Origin: an uncultured Nitrosopumilaceae archaeon | GTDB taxonomy: Archaea > Thermoproteota > Nitrososphaeria > Nitrososphaerales > Nitrosopumilaceae | NCBI GenBank assembly: GCA_937897875.1 | Contig: CALCPD010000001.1 | Span: forward strand, 1 to 38,188 | Reading direction: 5' to 3' | DNA: 38,188 nt | In this document: positions 37,379-38,188 of the stretch, piece after piece | Position numbering within the stretch: the stretch's first letter is position 1 | Layout of the letters: each line of letters starts with the position of its first letter | The notes under the pieces: generated by a model | Seen by the model: only the letters and a program-made list of their open reading frames with translations | The model's database searches: none | What the model was told of the DNA's origin: nothing | Translations under genes and position numbers: made by a program

Positions 37379-37454
37379 AATTCTATGTGTTGTTATTTAT
37401 GCTTTCAAAACAAATATTTTCTTCACTTAAATTACGAAAGAAAAATTATTTTTT

Positions 37455-38188
37455 GTGGAAGTTATAGAAATTCTAAAAGAAGCTTCAAATCAAATTTATC
37501 AAAATGTAAAGGATCTTGCAGGAACAGAAGATGCAGCAGGTGATTTTGGAAGAGGTGCAGGTGGAGATATTTCACGAAATATTGACATAATTGCTGAAAA
37601 AACTGTTTTAGATTATCTAAAAGAAATTAATTTTGAATGTGTTGTATTGGGTGAAGAATGTGGTAGAGTTGAATTATCAGATAATCCAAAAGGGTACATC
37701 ATAATGGATGCAATAGATGGTTCAGCCAATGCAGTACGTGGCGTACCATTTTTTTGTAGTTCACTAGCATTTGCAACAGAAAATAAACTTAGTTCAATTA
37801 CAGATGGTGTTATAACAGATTTAACAAATGGTGATATGTACTGGGCTTCACAAAATAAGGGCGCATTTTTTAATCAAAAACAAATCAAAGTTCAACAAAA
37901 AGAACCAATCTACAAAATTGTGGGAATTAATACATCAGGAGGTTCAAATGAATTAATGAAACGAATGTACCCAATATTTCAAAACCATAATCATACAAGA
38001 CATTTTGGTGCTAATGCATTAGAAATGGCGTTGTTTGCAAGAGGTTTGATGGATGTGTTTATTGACTTTCGAGATAAAATTAGAATTCAGGATATTGCTG
38101 CAGGGTGTATAATTGTAAAAGAAGCTGGAGGATTACTTCTAGATGCAGATTTGAATCCACTTGATGCAGATCTAAGTTATGAAACAAG
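37455..38188 (+). CDS. Inositol monophosphatase / archaeal FBPase-family phosphatase, partial at window end
   Basis: GTG start; VVLGEECGR, IIMDAIDGSANAVRGVPFF, DIAAGCIIVKEAGG. Confidence 0.85.
   Translation, partial: MEVIEILKEASNQIYQNVKDLAGTEDAAGDFGRGAGGDISRNIDIIAEKTVLDYLKEINFECVVLGEECGRVELSDNPKGYIIMDAIDGSANAVRGVPFFCSSLAFATENKLSSITDGVITDLTNGDMYWASQNKGAFFNQKQIKVQQKEPIYKIVGINTSGGSNELMKRMYPIFQNHNHTRHFGANALEMALFARGLMDVFIDFRDKIRIQDIAAGCIIVKEAGGLLLDADLNPLDADLSYET

Noticed and set aside
1-38188. Mobile element, prophage or defence island
   Set aside because: No transposase, integrase, phage structural, toxin-antitoxin, restriction or Cas motifs seen; the three tRNA loci show no attL/attR-like duplications that I could spot by eye.

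Overview
The window looks like a thaumarchaeal (ammonia-oxidising archaeon, Nitrosopumilus-like) chromosomal segment: AT-rich, tightly packed, with archaeal TATA/leaderless promoters. Recognisable modules are: a non-oxidative pentose-phosphate operon (transaldolase, transketolase C-half, and a transketolase N-half fused to ribulose-phosphate 3-epimerase); a translation cluster (5S rRNA, ABCE1/Rli1, Trm5-like methyltransferase); an 11-gene complex I operon (nuoABCDHIJKMLN, no nuoEFG); an acyl-CoA carboxylase operon (CT, BC, BCCP); and a clamp-loader operon (375-aa unknown, RfcL, Cys-rich zinc protein). There are three tRNAs: His(GTG), elongator Met(CAT) and Glu(TTC). I found no CRISPR array, transposon, prophage or recognisable defence island. 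The best leads are: a short basic protein with three TGRGTG motifs and a strong promoter with an upstream inverted repeat; an unlisted 42-aa C2H2 zinc-finger microprotein beside 5S rRNA; the transketolase-RPE fusion; the unknown genes overlapping rfcL; a LarA-like protein without the usual pincer-lysine motif; a CADD/PqqC-like haem-oxygenase-fold protein; and repeated overlaps of convergent stop codons. All family calls come from motif recognition by eye. No searches were run.
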